Below the pieces are notes generated by a model. That model had not been told where the DNA came from and ran no database searches. It was given only the letters and a program-made list of their open reading frames with translations. Of a stretch of DNA of 64,000 nucleotides, positions 35,365 to 44,247 are shown piece by piece. Origin of the DNA: Eubacteriales bacterium (GTDB taxonomy: Bacteria > Bacillota > Clostridia > Lachnospirales > Lachnospiraceae); NCBI GenBank assembly GCA_030536855.1, contig JAUNPK010000005.1:1-64000 (forward strand). The letters are read 5' to 3'. The first letter of the stretch is position 1; each line of letters opens with the position of its first letter. The position numbers were made by a program, and so were the translations under genes.

Positions 35365-35763
35365 TTGCTTAATGAAAATAAGGTCAAAATGATGACAAAA
35401 ATGGCCATATATGAAAAAAATGAAGGAAAGAGAATGATAAGAACAGCCAAATATTTTAAAGGCGATTTTATAGCATTTGGTGTTCTTAAAACTCTTATAG
35501 CAACTACATTTGCGTTCTTTATTGTTGTGGTTATGTATGCATTATGTAATGCAGAGGGACTGGTTCAGGATATTAATTCAATGGATTATGTGGCACTGGG
35601 GCGTAAGGTTGCGTTATATTATGTACTTATGGTTGCAGTATTTGCAGTGATATCCGGATTTGTTTACAATTTCCAATATGAGAAATCCCGTAAAGGGTTG
35701 AAGAGGTATTTCTCAAGACTCAATAAGCTCGAGAGATTTTATAACGGACAGAAAAAGAATTAA
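35365..35763 (+). CDS. Small two-helix membrane protein
   Basis: A 132-residue protein with a basic N-terminus and two hydrophobic helices (residues ~36-60 and ~90-112), ending in a Lys/Arg-rich tail. TTG 35365 is taken as start because GAGGTG stands 9 nt before it; ATG 35389 is an alternative. It is 17 nt upstream of another membrane-protein gene and close to cdaA-cdaR, which may mean co-expression. No family was recognised. Confidence 0.75.
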   Translation: MLNENKVKMMTKMAIYEKNEGKRMIRTAKYFKGDFIAFGVLKTLIATTFAFFIVVVMYALCNAEGLVQDINSMDYVALGRKVALYYVLMVAVFAVISGFVYNFQYEKSRKGLKRYFSRLNKLERFYNGQKKN

Positions 35764-35780
35764 TTCATTTGGAGGATATG

Positions 35781-36800
35781 ATGGCATTTTTATTAGAATT
35801 AAAAGAAAAAATTAGAAAAGTATATAATAAGTACGATACATATATTGTACCGGCAATGAAATTTATCATAGCCTTCGTTTCATTTATGATGATAAATGGA
35901 AGTATTGGTTATATGGCAAAGCTCAAGAATCCATTAATTGCATTGTTACTTTCAGTATTATGCGCATTTTTACCTAACGGAGCTACCATTGTTTTCCTTT
36001 CATTGTTTATGTTGGTACATCTTTACAAGATTTCAGCAGAATTTGCACTTATTGCAGCGTGTGTAGTATTGCTTATGTATTTGCTTTATTTCAGATTCAC
36101 ACCTAAGTCAAGCTATCTGTTGATTATTACTGTAATGGCATGCTGGCTTAAGATACCATATGTTCTTCCTGTAGCAGTGGGACTTTGCTCATCAGCTCTT
36201 GCTGCAATTCCGGTTGGATTTGGCGTTATAATATACTATATAATTAAGACAGCAAGCGCTTATGAAACAGCTATCGCCAATCAGTCTCTTACAGAGAGTA
36301 TGCAGCAGGTATCATATCTGGTAGGAAGCCTTATTAAGGATAAACAGATGATAGTAGTTATGGTTGCTCTTGTGGTAACTGTTGTGGCGGTATACTGCAT
36401 TAGAAGATTAAAAGTAGATTATTCATGGACTTATGCAATTATTGCAGGAAGTTTGCTTGAATTTCTTATACTTATAATTGGAAACGTGGCATTTAAGGCA
36501 AAACTCAATATTGTACTTGTGATTATAGGAGTACTTCTTGGTGGAATTGTTGGTTATGTATGTAACATATTATTCTTTGCAGTAGATTTCAAAAGAACAG
36601 AGTATGTTCAGTATGAAGATGATGAATATTATTACTATGTTAAGGCAGTTCCTAAGATTAACGTTACAGGTGAGGATGTAAGAGTTAAGCAGATTAACGC
36701 CAGAAAGACAAGAAAGACATCAGATATTGACGAGGTAAGAAGAACCAGAGCTTCGGCACCTCAGGATGATGACGATGATATGATTTTCTATGACAGATAA
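35781..36800 (+). CDS. Polytopic membrane protein of unknown function
   Basis: A 339-residue protein with a short basic cytosolic start, about eight hydrophobic helices (residues ~25-290) and a charged, acidic cytosolic tail (EYVQYEDDEYYYYVKAVPKI; RTRASAPQDDDDDM). GGAGG at 35771-35775 favours ATG 35781; ATG 35778 and TTG 35769 are possible. It follows the two-helix protein by 17 nt and precedes cdaA by about 90 nt. The location suggests an envelope role, but nothing identifies the substrate or partner. Confidence 0.75.
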   Translation: MAFLLELKEKIRKVYNKYDTYIVPAMKFIIAFVSFMMINGSIGYMAKLKNPLIALLLSVLCAFLPNGATIVFLSLFMLVHLYKISAEFALIAACVVLLMYLLYFRFTPKSSYLLIITVMACWLKIPYVLPVAVGLCSSALAAIPVGFGVIIYYIIKTASAYETAIANQSLTESMQQVSYLVGSLIKDKQMIVVMVALVVTVVAVYCIRRLKVDYSWTYAIIAGSLLEFLILIIGNVAFKAKLNIVLVIIGVLLGGIVGYVCNILFFAVDFKRTEYVQYEDDEYYYYVKAVPKINVTGEDVRVKQINARKTRKTSDIDEVRRTRASAPQDDDDDMIFYDR

Positions 36801-36806
36801 TTTAAG

Positions 36807-36844
36807 TTTAAGTCAGCTTATTGTATAAATGTAGCTGGCTTAAA
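36807..36844 (+). terminator. Stem-loop between membrane-protein gene and cdaA
   Basis: TTTAAGTCAGCT and AGCTGGCTTAAA form a 12-bp stem with one G-U pair and a 14-nt loop. There is no clear U tract, so it may be an attenuator or RNA-stability element rather than a strong terminator. Confidence 0.45.
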
Positions 36845-36893
36845 TATTATATAAACATTTTAAGGGATTAATTAGGGTAAAAGAGGTGAGCAG

Positions 36894-37769
36894 GTGAATA
36901 CAACAGTACAGAACTTTTTTTCAAAACTGTATATTCCAAATATATCATGGACTGATATTATTGAAATTATAATTATTGCTGTTGTCCTCTATAACGTACT
37001 TTTGTGGATTAAGAATAATAAGGCATGGGCAATATTAAAAGGTATCATTGTTATTATACTTTTTGCCCTTGTAGCATATGTGCTTAATCTTAAAACCATA
37101 CTGTGGATTGCAGGTAAGACTATCAGCGTAGGTATTATTGCTCTCGTAATTATATTCCAGCCGGAACTCAGACGTGCATTGGAACAGTTAGGAAGAAAGA
37201 AATTTAATATTGGTATCCTTACATTGATAGATCCAAGAGATAGGGATAAGGAAGAACGCTTTAGTGTAAAGACCGCAGATGAAATAGTTGATGCCTGCTT
37301 TGCAATGGGTGCAGTGAAAACAGGTGCTCTTATTGTTATTGAACAGGATATGCTTCTGGATGATTATGAGAAGACCGGAATTGCTGTAGATGCTATTGTC
37401 ACAAGTCAATTGCTTATTAATATTTTTGAGCATAATACACCTCTTCATGATGGTGCTGTGATTATAAGGGGTAACAGGGTAGTGGCAGCCACCTGTTATC
37501 TTCCTCTTACGGATAATGTCAACTTAAGCAAAGCTTTAGGAACAAGACACAGAGCCGGAGTTGGTATCAGTGAAATGACAGACAGTATGACAATTATTGT
37601 ATCTGAGGAAACGGGAAAAGTATCAGTTGCAGTAGGTGGAGAACTGATACATGATATTGATGCGGATTCATTAAAGAATAAACTTGAATATATCAGAAAG
37701 AAAACAATTGATGTTAAGTCATTCAAGATATGGAGAGGCAGGTTGAAACATGAAAGAAAAGATATTTAA
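36894..37769 (+). CDS. cdaA: Diadenylate cyclase CdaA
   Basis: A 291-residue membrane enzyme that makes cyclic di-AMP from two ATP. Residues ~20-90 contain three helices, followed by the DAC domain with HDGAVIIRG (D near 186) and GTRHRAGVG (near 216-224), the catalytic DGA and RHR motifs, both intact. The start is GTG 36894 behind AGAGGTG. It overlaps cdaR by 20 nt. In most Firmicutes the operon is cdaA-cdaR-glmM; here the third place is taken by an HPr-like gene and a phospho-sugar mutase. Cyclic di-AMP controls potassium and osmolyte balance and wall homeostasis. Confidence 0.95.
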   Translation: MNTTVQNFFSKLYIPNISWTDIIEIIIIAVVLYNVLLWIKNNKAWAILKGIIVIILFALVAYVLNLKTILWIAGKTISVGIIALVIIFQPELRRALEQLGRKKFNIGILTLIDPRDRDKEERFSVKTADEIVDACFAMGAVKTGALIVIEQDMLLDDYEKTGIAVDAIVTSQLLINIFEHNTPLHDGAVIIRGNRVVAATCYLPLTDNVNLSKALGTRHRAGVGISEMTDSMTIIVSEETGKVSVAVGGELIHDIDADSLKNKLEYIRKKTIDVKSFKIWRGRLKHERKDI

Positions 37770-39048
37770 AAATTTCGGCCTGAAGATAGCTTCTGCAGCA
37801 TTTGCAGTAATCTTGTGGACGATAATTGTTAATATTTATGATCCAAATACCACATATACTTTCAGCAATATTACTGTGCAGCTTATTAATACAGAAAGTT
37901 TGACGGACAAGAACTATACTTATGAAGTTGCAGAGGGGGAAAAGATTTCTGTAACTGTCAGCGGACCTAAGAGTATTGTTACAGATCTAAAGACTAGCGA
38001 TATTGTGGCAGTGGCAGATTTAAGTAAGGTTACAGCATTTGCCGATTATGTGGATATTCAGGTTCACGTTGAGAGAGACGGCCAGATACTAAGTAATGTT
38101 GATGCAACTCCAAGAACATCAGCGCTTAAACTAAATATCGAGAACAGGGATACAAAAACATTTGGTATAGACGTTAATACAATTGGAAATACAGCTTCCG
38201 GGTACGCAGTAACCGGAACTAATTCGTCTCCAACTTATATAAAGGTTACGGGACCAACTTCCGTTCTTGGAAATGTGGCCTATGTTAAGGCTGAGGTAGA
38301 TGTCAGCGGGGCAAGAGAAAATGTTGTCACTCAGGCTGAACTTAAATTATACGATTCCGATAACAACGAGATAAATGATGATTCATTGGGAATGACATCA
38401 TACACCGCAGATGTAACAGTATTTGTAGGCAGAACAAAAACAGTTACCATATCCGTAGAGCCAAGCGGAAGTGTTGCTGATGGATATGTACTTGACAAAA
38501 TGGAATTAAGCCAGACTTCTGCCATAATTACAGGTTCTGAGGATACTCTTAATAAAATTAATAATATTGTTATTCAGGGAAGCACTGTTAATGTAGCCGG
38601 ACTCACATCAGACAGGACTTATTATGTGAATCTAAGCAATTATGTTCCGGAAGAAATCAGAATACTTTCGGATAAACAAATTAATGTTGTTGCAAAGGTT
38701 AATGCAAGCTCGGGGAAAAACATAAAAATTAATACTTCATCTGTTCAGATTTCAGATATTCCAAGCGGATATACAGCTTCGGTTATATCTAAAGATATAA
38801 ATGTTTCGTTGGTAGGTTCGGAAAATTCATTGAAAAATATCAGTGCCGGTGACATAAAGATGACGGTGAAACTTACCGGGCTTACAGAGGGAACGAAGAC
38901 TGTGAATATTGAATTTACAGTACCTGATAATTGCAAAGTTACGGGTACTTACACCGCAGATGTGGTAATTGTAAAGAACATAGGGGGTACAGCATCTACG
39001 GAAACAACAGAGACTACAAAGGAGCAGGAAACAACAAAGGCTAATTAG
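37750..39048 (+). CDS. cdaR: CdaR (YbbR-domain regulator of CdaA)
   Basis: A 432-residue protein with an N-terminal membrane helix (residues ~7-30) and an extracytoplasmic part of four YbbR-type beta domains (about residues 45-400; repeated TVSGPKSIV, KVTGPTSVLGNV, ITGSEDTLNKI and LVGSENSLKNI segments), ending in a Thr/Glu-rich tail. In relatives CdaR binds CdaA and modulates c-di-AMP synthesis. Its 20-nt overlap with cdaA supports coupling. Confidence 0.93.
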   Translation: MKEKIFKNFGLKIASAAFAVILWTIIVNIYDPNTTYTFSNITVQLINTESLTDKNYTYEVAEGEKISVTVSGPKSIVTDLKTSDIVAVADLSKVTAFADYVDIQVHVERDGQILSNVDATPRTSALKLNIENRDTKTFGIDVNTIGNTASGYAVTGTNSSPTYIKVTGPTSVLGNVAYVKAEVDVSGARENVVTQAELKLYDSDNNEINDDSLGMTSYTADVTVFVGRTKTVTISVEPSGSVADGYVLDKMELSQTSAIITGSEDTLNKINNIVIQGSTVNVAGLTSDRTYYVNLSNYVPEEIRILSDKQINVVAKVNASSGKNIKINTSSVQISDIPSGYTASVISKDINVSLVGSENSLKNISAGDIKMTVKLTGLTEGTKTVNIEFTVPDNCKVTGTYTADVVIVKNIGGTASTETTETTKEQETTKAN

Positions 39049-39062
39049 AAACGGAGATTATT

Positions 39063-39329
39063 ATGGTTAGTGAAAATATATTAATAAGCAGTCAACTTGG
39101 AATACATTTAAGACCTGCCGGAGCAATGAGCGATGCCGCAATAAAGTACAATTCTCATATTACATTTGAATATGGAGATGGAAAGACGGCTAATGCAAAA
39201 AGTGTTATTTCTATTCTGGCATCAGGGGTTAAATGTGGAGAAGAAATAAAACTGATAGCTGATGGGGAGGATGAGCAGGAGGCTCTTAAAGCGGTTTCTG
39301 AATCTTTCAGACAGGCATTAGAGGATTGA
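39063..39329 (+). CDS. HPr-family phosphocarrier protein
   Basis: An 88-residue protein with the HPr fold pattern. H15 lies in GIHLRPAG, corresponding to the PEP-dependent phosphorylation site, with R17 and P18 conserved. S47 in NAKSVISIL corresponds to the regulatory Ser46 of HPr. The surrounding residues (GIHLRPAG rather than GLHARPAT) differ from the main PTS HPr, so it may be a second, regulatory HPr like Crh, although it keeps the histidine. It is 14 nt after cdaR. Confidence 0.85.
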   Translation: MVSENILISSQLGIHLRPAGAMSDAAIKYNSHITFEYGDGKTANAKSVISILASGVKCGEEIKLIADGEDEQEALKAVSESFRQALED

Positions 39330-39419
39330 TTTAAGACATTGTATGTTCTATAATCAATATAGAGTAGTTAGTGAACATGCATATGCATGGATAATTTAAA
39401 TAAGAAAGAGGTAAATAGT

Positions 39420-41147
39420 ATGGGTTATATGGAAACTTATAAGTCATGGTGCGACAATGAGTATTTTGATGAGGCAACAAGAGCTGAACTTAAGTCTATC
39501 GAAGGTGACGAGAAAGAAATAGAGGATAGATTTTACAGAGATCTTGAATTTGGAACCGGTGGTTTAAGAGGTGTTATTGGTAACGGTACCAACAGAATGA
39601 ACATTTATACAGTAAGAAAGGCTACACAGGGACTTGCCAACTTTATTATTAAGGAAGGGGCAGCAGATAGAGGTGTTGCTATTGCTTACGATTCAAGAAG
39701 AATGTCACCGGAATTTGCAGACGAGGCTGCGCTTTGTCTTAATGCAAATGGAATCAAAGCTTTTATATTCCCTTCATTAAGACCTACACCGGAGTTGTCT
39801 TTCGCACTTAGAGAATTACATTGTATAGCAGGTATTGTTGTAACAGCAAGTCACAATCCACCTGAATACAATGGTTACAAGGTATATTGGGAAGATGGTG
39901 CACAGATTACAGCACCTAAGGATTCTCAGATAATATCTGAAGTTAAGGCTGTTATAGATTACAATACAGTTAAGACAATGGATAAGAATGAGGCTCTGGC
40001 ATGTGGATTATATAATGTCATCGGATATGAGATGGATGATAATTATATGAAAGCAATGGCTAAGATGTGCATTAACAGAGATGTTATCAAGCAGGTTGCA
40101 GATGATATCAAGATTGTATATACACCATTTAATGGTACAGGTAATATACCGGTAAGAAGAGTGTTAAAGGAATTAGGATTTAAACATGTATATGTGGTTC
40201 CTGAACAGGAAAAACCGGATCCAAACTTTACAACACTTGATTATCCAAACCCTGAGGATCCTAAAGCATTTACATATGCCCTTAAGTTAGCAAAAGAGGT
40301 GGACGCTGACATAGTTCTTGCAACAGATCCGGACGCTGACAGACTTGGTATATATGCTAAAGATACAAAGTCAGGAGAGTATAAGTCATTTACAGGTAAT
40401 ATGTCTGCTATGGTTATTGCAGAATATCTTCTTTCACAACGTAAAGAAAAAGGCCTTCTTCATGACAACGGTGCGTTGGTTACAACGATAGTATCTACAA
40501 ATATGGCTAAGGCTGTTGCTGATGATTACAATTTAAAGTTTATAGAAGTTCTTACAGGATTTAAGTTCATTGGAGAACAGATTAAGTTATTTGAACAGAA
40601 TAATACATATGAGTATGAATTTGGTTTTGAGGAAAGCTATGGATGTCTCGTTGGTACTCATGCAAGAGACAAGGACGCTCCTGTAGCAGTTATGGCTCTT
40701 TGTGAGGCTGCTGCATATTATAAATCAAAGGGAATTACACTTTGGGATCAGATGATTAACATTTTTGAAAAGTACGGCTACTATAAAGAAGGTCAGGTTG
40801 CAATTACAATGAAGGGTGCTGAAGGTGCCGGAAAGATTGCAAAGATGATGGATGATTTAAGAGCTAATACTCCTGCTAATTTTGGAGACTGGAAGGTACT
40901 TGAGGCAAGAGATTACAAGAAGGATGAGTGTGTTGATATGGTAACAGGTGAAAAGAGAAGCACAGGCCTTCCTTCATCTAACGTACTTTACTATGCTCTT
41001 TCAGATGATGCATGGTGCTGTGCAAGACCTTCAGGTACAGAGCCTAAGATTAAGTTCTATATGGGCGTTAAAGGTACAAGCCTTGAAGATGCAGAAGCAA
41101 AGGAAGAGGCACTTAAGAAAGCTGTTATGGATATTGTTGGAGAATAA
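39420..41147 (+). CDS. pgcA: Phosphoglucomutase/phosphomannomutase family enzyme
   Basis: A 575-residue alpha-D-phosphohexomutase. Phosphoserine S144 lies in TASHNPPEYNGYK, the metal-binding loop is DPDADRLG, the sugar-binding loop GFEESYG, and the phosphate-binding loop RPSGTEPK near the C-terminus; all four active-site elements are present. ATG 39420 (MGYMETYKSWCD) has GAGGT upstream and is preferred over 39387. The length and N-terminal region match bacterial PgcA, which interconverts glucose 1- and 6-phosphate for glycolipid and wall precursors, more than GlmM (about 450 residues). Confidence 0.9.
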   Translation: MGYMETYKSWCDNEYFDEATRAELKSIEGDEKEIEDRFYRDLEFGTGGLRGVIGNGTNRMNIYTVRKATQGLANFIIKEGAADRGVAIAYDSRRMSPEFADEAALCLNANGIKAFIFPSLRPTPELSFALRELHCIAGIVVTASHNPPEYNGYKVYWEDGAQITAPKDSQIISEVKAVIDYNTVKTMDKNEALACGLYNVIGYEMDDNYMKAMAKMCINRDVIKQVADDIKIVYTPFNGTGNIPVRRVLKELGFKHVYVVPEQEKPDPNFTTLDYPNPEDPKAFTYALKLAKEVDADIVLATDPDADRLGIYAKDTKSGEYKSFTGNMSAMVIAEYLLSQRKEKGLLHDNGALVTTIVSTNMAKAVADDYNLKFIEVLTGFKFIGEQIKLFEQNNTYEYEFGFEESYGCLVGTHARDKDAPVAVMALCEAAAYYKSKGITLWDQMINIFEKYGYYKEGQVAITMKGAEGAGKIAKMMDDLRANTPANFGDWKVLEARDYKKDECVDMVTGEKRSTGLPSSNVLYYALSDDAWCCARPSGTEPKIKFYMGVKGTSLEDAEAKEEALKKAVMDIVGE

Positions 41148-41187
41148 AACAATAACTTCAAAGTTTCTTAACAAGTAAAACACAATA

Positions 41188-41244
41188 TGAACACATTTCG
41201 TTATTATACTGACAAATGTCAGAAACGGAATGTGTTCATTTTTT
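41188..41244 (+). terminator. Terminator after pgcA
   Basis: TGAACACATTTCGTT (41188-41202) pairs with AACGGAATGTGTTCA (41224-41238) over 15 bp, then six T. Confidence 0.9.
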
Positions 41245-41296
41245 GCAAAAGAGATATACATTCCGTAGATTATAGGATGAAGAAGGAGTGTTAATT

Positions 41297-42694
41297 ATGA
41301 ATGACGAAAACAAGTCTGAATTTGAATATAATTCACCATTAGGAAGTAATTCAAATTATAATAACAATATACAGTCAGATGAAAGTACTTCAGAAAATAC
41401 AACTTACAGGTATGCAGGGGACCCATATCAGGGAACGCCTTTTAAGTCTAAAAAATCAAAAGAAAAGAAAAAGCCAGGCATATTTAAGAAAGCTATCTGC
41501 ATAGCAGGTGCAGCTATACTGTTTGGAACTCTTGCAGGTTCTACAATGGTGGGAGTAACTTATCTTGGAAACAAATATGTCAATAAGACGGAAAAACAGG
41601 AAACATATGACATATCTACTGTTGCAGGTAATATTGAAACTATCTCAAATGAAATGATAAATGCTACAGGGGATACTGATCTTACAGCGTATTCCGCAAT
41701 GAATGTTCAGACAGTTGCAAAGGCATCACTTCCGGCTATGGTTGAACTTAACGGAACAACAACAGTTACCGGCGCACCTTCATATTATTACGGAAGAATT
41801 CAGTCATATGAGGCCTCAACAAGCGGAACCGGCATTATTGTTGGTAAGAGCGACACAGAATTATTAATAGTTACTAATGCACATGTAATTGAGGAAGTGT
41901 CGAATCTTAAATGTGTGTTTGTAGATGGTTCCAGCGTAGATGCAACAGTAAAAGGATCAAAGTCAGATCAGGATATTGCTGTAGTTGCGGTAACATTGTC
42001 CAATATATCTTCAGATACACTTAGCAAGATAGCAATAGCGGAACTTGCAGATTCAGATAATATTGCAGTTGGACAGCAGGTTGTAGCTATAGGTAATGCC
42101 TTGGGCGAAGGACAGTCAGTAACTACAGGCATTGTTAGTGCCTTAAACAGATCTATAACAGTAAATAATGTAACATTTAACGGCCTTATAATGACAGATG
42201 CGGCTATTAATTCAGGTAACAGCGGTGGCGCATTGCTTGATGCCTCAGGTAAGGTTATAGCAATTAATTTTGCAAAGACATCTGAGGATGGGGTAGAAGG
42301 TATGGCTTATTCTATTCCGGTATCTAACGTTAAAGATATTATTAATTCTTTAATGAGTAAGCAGACAAGAACAAAGGTAAACGCTGATGAAGCATCATAC
42401 CTTGGTATTGCAGGCATGGACATTACAAGTGCATATACCAGCACATACGGATATCCTCAGGGAATAATGATTCGTACTGTTCAGAGTGGTTCTGCTGCAG
42501 ATAATGCGGGGCTTGTGCCATACGATATAATAGTGGGATTTGATGATCAGACTGTCTTGACAATGTCTTCTCTTACTTCCCTCTTGCAATATTATGCCGC
42601 AGGTGAGACAATTACCATAGACTACTACCATCTTGAAGGTAGTGAGTATATACTGAAGAGCGCGCAGGTCACTCTTGGAAAGAAGGCCTCATAA
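41297..42694 (+). CDS. htrA: HtrA/DegP-like serine protease with PDZ domain
   Basis: A 465-residue S1C protease. Residues 1-65 are cytosolic and hydrophilic, and ~68-92 a membrane helix, so the protease faces outside. The catalytic triad is H196 (TNAHVIEE), D226 (SDQDIAVV) and S309 (NSGNSGGALLD). A PDZ domain covers ~370-460 (GIMIRTVQSGSAADNAGLVP). GAAGGAG precedes ATG 41297. It probably degrades misfolded exported proteins. It is followed by clpX 18 nt downstream, so envelope and cytosolic quality control may be co-transcribed. Confidence 0.92.
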   Translation: MNDENKSEFEYNSPLGSNSNYNNNIQSDESTSENTTYRYAGDPYQGTPFKSKKSKEKKKPGIFKKAICIAGAAILFGTLAGSTMVGVTYLGNKYVNKTEKQETYDISTVAGNIETISNEMINATGDTDLTAYSAMNVQTVAKASLPAMVELNGTTTVTGAPSYYYGRIQSYEASTSGTGIIVGKSDTELLIVTNAHVIEEVSNLKCVFVDGSSVDATVKGSKSDQDIAVVAVTLSNISSDTLSKIAIAELADSDNIAVGQQVVAIGNALGEGQSVTTGIVSALNRSITVNNVTFNGLIMTDAAINSGNSGGALLDASGKVIAINFAKTSEDGVEGMAYSIPVSNVKDIINSLMSKQTRTKVNADEASYLGIAGMDITSAYTSTYGYPQGIMIRTVQSGSAADNAGLVPYDIIVGFDDQTVLTMSSLTSLLQYYAAGETITIDYYHLEGSEYILKSAQVTLGKKAS

Positions 42695-42712
42695 CGCAGA
42701 AATGGGGTAGAA

Positions 42713-44176
42713 ATGAGTAATAAAGATAATACAGACATTACAGATACAAATAATATGGATAATTTTGAAGATACCAAAACCTCAGCATCACAGAATAATA
42801 AGACAGATGAGTACGAGAAGGTGTGCTATATCTGCAGAAGATCAGAATCTAAAGCGGGTAAGATGATTGGTATGCCGGGAAATATATATGTGTGTCCGGA
42901 TTGTATGCAGAAAACCTTTGATTCCATAAATAATTCCAATATAGACTATGATGATCTTATGAATAATATGTCTAATATGGGCGGAATGTTTAACGGATTT
43001 AATATGATGGGTGCAAACATACCTAACAAGCAGAAAGTTAAGAAGAAGAAAACGGAAGAAGAAAAGATAAAAGACCGTATTGATCTTAGAAATATTCCGG
43101 CACCTCATGAGATTAAGCATATGCTGGATGAATATGTAATCGGTCAGGATTATGCTAAAAAGATAATGTCTGTTGCCGTGTATAACCATTATAAACGTGT
43201 TGCAACAAACACTATGGACGAAATTGAGATAGAAAAGTCTAATATGTTGATGATAGGTCCAACAGGAAGCGGAAAGACATATCTTGTTAAGACTCTTGCA
43301 AAATTGCTTCAGGTACCGTTGGCGATAACTGATGCAACTTCTCTTACGGAGGCAGGATATATTGGTGATGATATTGAAAGCGTAGTTTCCAAGTTATTGC
43401 AGGCAGCAGATAATGATGTTGAAAAAGCAGAAAAGGGAATCATATTTATAGATGAGATAGATAAGATTGCTAAAAAGAAAGAAACTCGAAGCAGAGATGT
43501 AAGCGGAGAATCTGTACAGCAGGGTATGTTAAAACTTCTTGAAGGAAGTGATGTAGAGGTTCCTGTAGGAGCTACAAGCAAAAACGCCATGGTTCCACAG
43601 GTTACGGTGAACACAAGAAACATACTTTTTATTTGTGGTGGAGCTTTTCCGGATCTTGAAGATATAATTAAATCCAGACTTAATAAGCAATCTTCTATAG
43701 GCTTCAATGCAGATCTTAAAGATAAATACGATAATGACAAGGATATATTATCCAAAGTGGAAGTAGAGGACCTAAGAGAGTTTGGTATGATTCCGGAATT
43801 TCTGGGAAGACTCCCGATTATATTTACTCTTTCAGGACTTGATAAGAATATGCTTGTTAAGATTATGAAAGAGCCAAAGAATGCAATTCTTAAGCAGTAT
43901 CAGAAGCTTCTTGAATTAGATGAGGTTAAGCTGGAATTTGATGATGAAGCTCTTGAAGCGATTGCAGAGAAAGCTATAAAGAAGGATACGGGAGCAAGAG
44001 CACTCCGTTCTATAATTGAAGAATTTATGATGGATATCATGTTTGAAATTCCAAAGGACAGCAATATCGGAAAGGTAGTTATAACAGGAGATTACATCAA
44101 TAAAAAGGGTGGACCGTTAATTTCCATGCGTGGTCAGGAACTGCTTCCTATGCAAAGAGAAGCACAGTGTAATTAA
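42713..44176 (+). CDS. clpX: ClpX, ATP-dependent unfoldase of the Clp protease
   Basis: A 487-residue AAA+ unfoldase. An N-terminal Ser/Asn-rich extension is followed by a C4 zinc-binding domain (CYIC near 42-45, CPDC near 61-64), then an extra-long linker rich in Asn, Met and Lys. Walker A is GPTGSGKT (182-189), Walker B GIIFIDEID (near 243-251), and the ClpP-binding loop has I329-G330-F331. It is longer than the usual ~415-430 residues because of the extension and linker. It sits between htrA and a subtilase rather than beside clpP or lon, so it may be a second ClpX or the main copy moved away from clpP; that needs the full genome. Confidence 0.92.
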   Translation: MSNKDNTDITDTNNMDNFEDTKTSASQNNKTDEYEKVCYICRRSESKAGKMIGMPGNIYVCPDCMQKTFDSINNSNIDYDDLMNNMSNMGGMFNGFNMMGANIPNKQKVKKKKTEEEKIKDRIDLRNIPAPHEIKHMLDEYVIGQDYAKKIMSVAVYNHYKRVATNTMDEIEIEKSNMLMIGPTGSGKTYLVKTLAKLLQVPLAITDATSLTEAGYIGDDIESVVSKLLQAADNDVEKAEKGIIFIDEIDKIAKKKETRSRDVSGESVQQGMLKLLEGSDVEVPVGATSKNAMVPQVTVNTRNILFICGGAFPDLEDIIKSRLNKQSSIGFNADLKDKYDNDKDILSKVEVEDLREFGMIPEFLGRLPIIFTLSGLDKNMLVKIMKEPKNAILKQYQKLLELDEVKLEFDDEALEAIAEKAIKKDTGARALRSIIEEFMMDIMFEIPKDSNIGKVVITGDYINKKGGPLISMRGQELLPMQREAQCN

Positions 44177-44212
44177 TATTATACGTACATAACAGATAAC
44201 AATTATACATAT

Positions 44213-44247
44213 AATGTCCTTAAATGTAATGTTTAAGGACATTTTTT
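44213..44247 (+). terminator. Terminator-like hairpin covering the RBS of the subtilase gene
   Basis: AATGTCCTTAA (44213-44223) and TTAAGGACATT (44233-44243) form a perfect 11-bp hairpin followed by TTTT and then ATG 44248. The 3' arm holds the AAGGA that serves as the only visible ribosome-binding site. It may end clpX transcription and also limit translation of the downstream gene. Confidence 0.6.
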
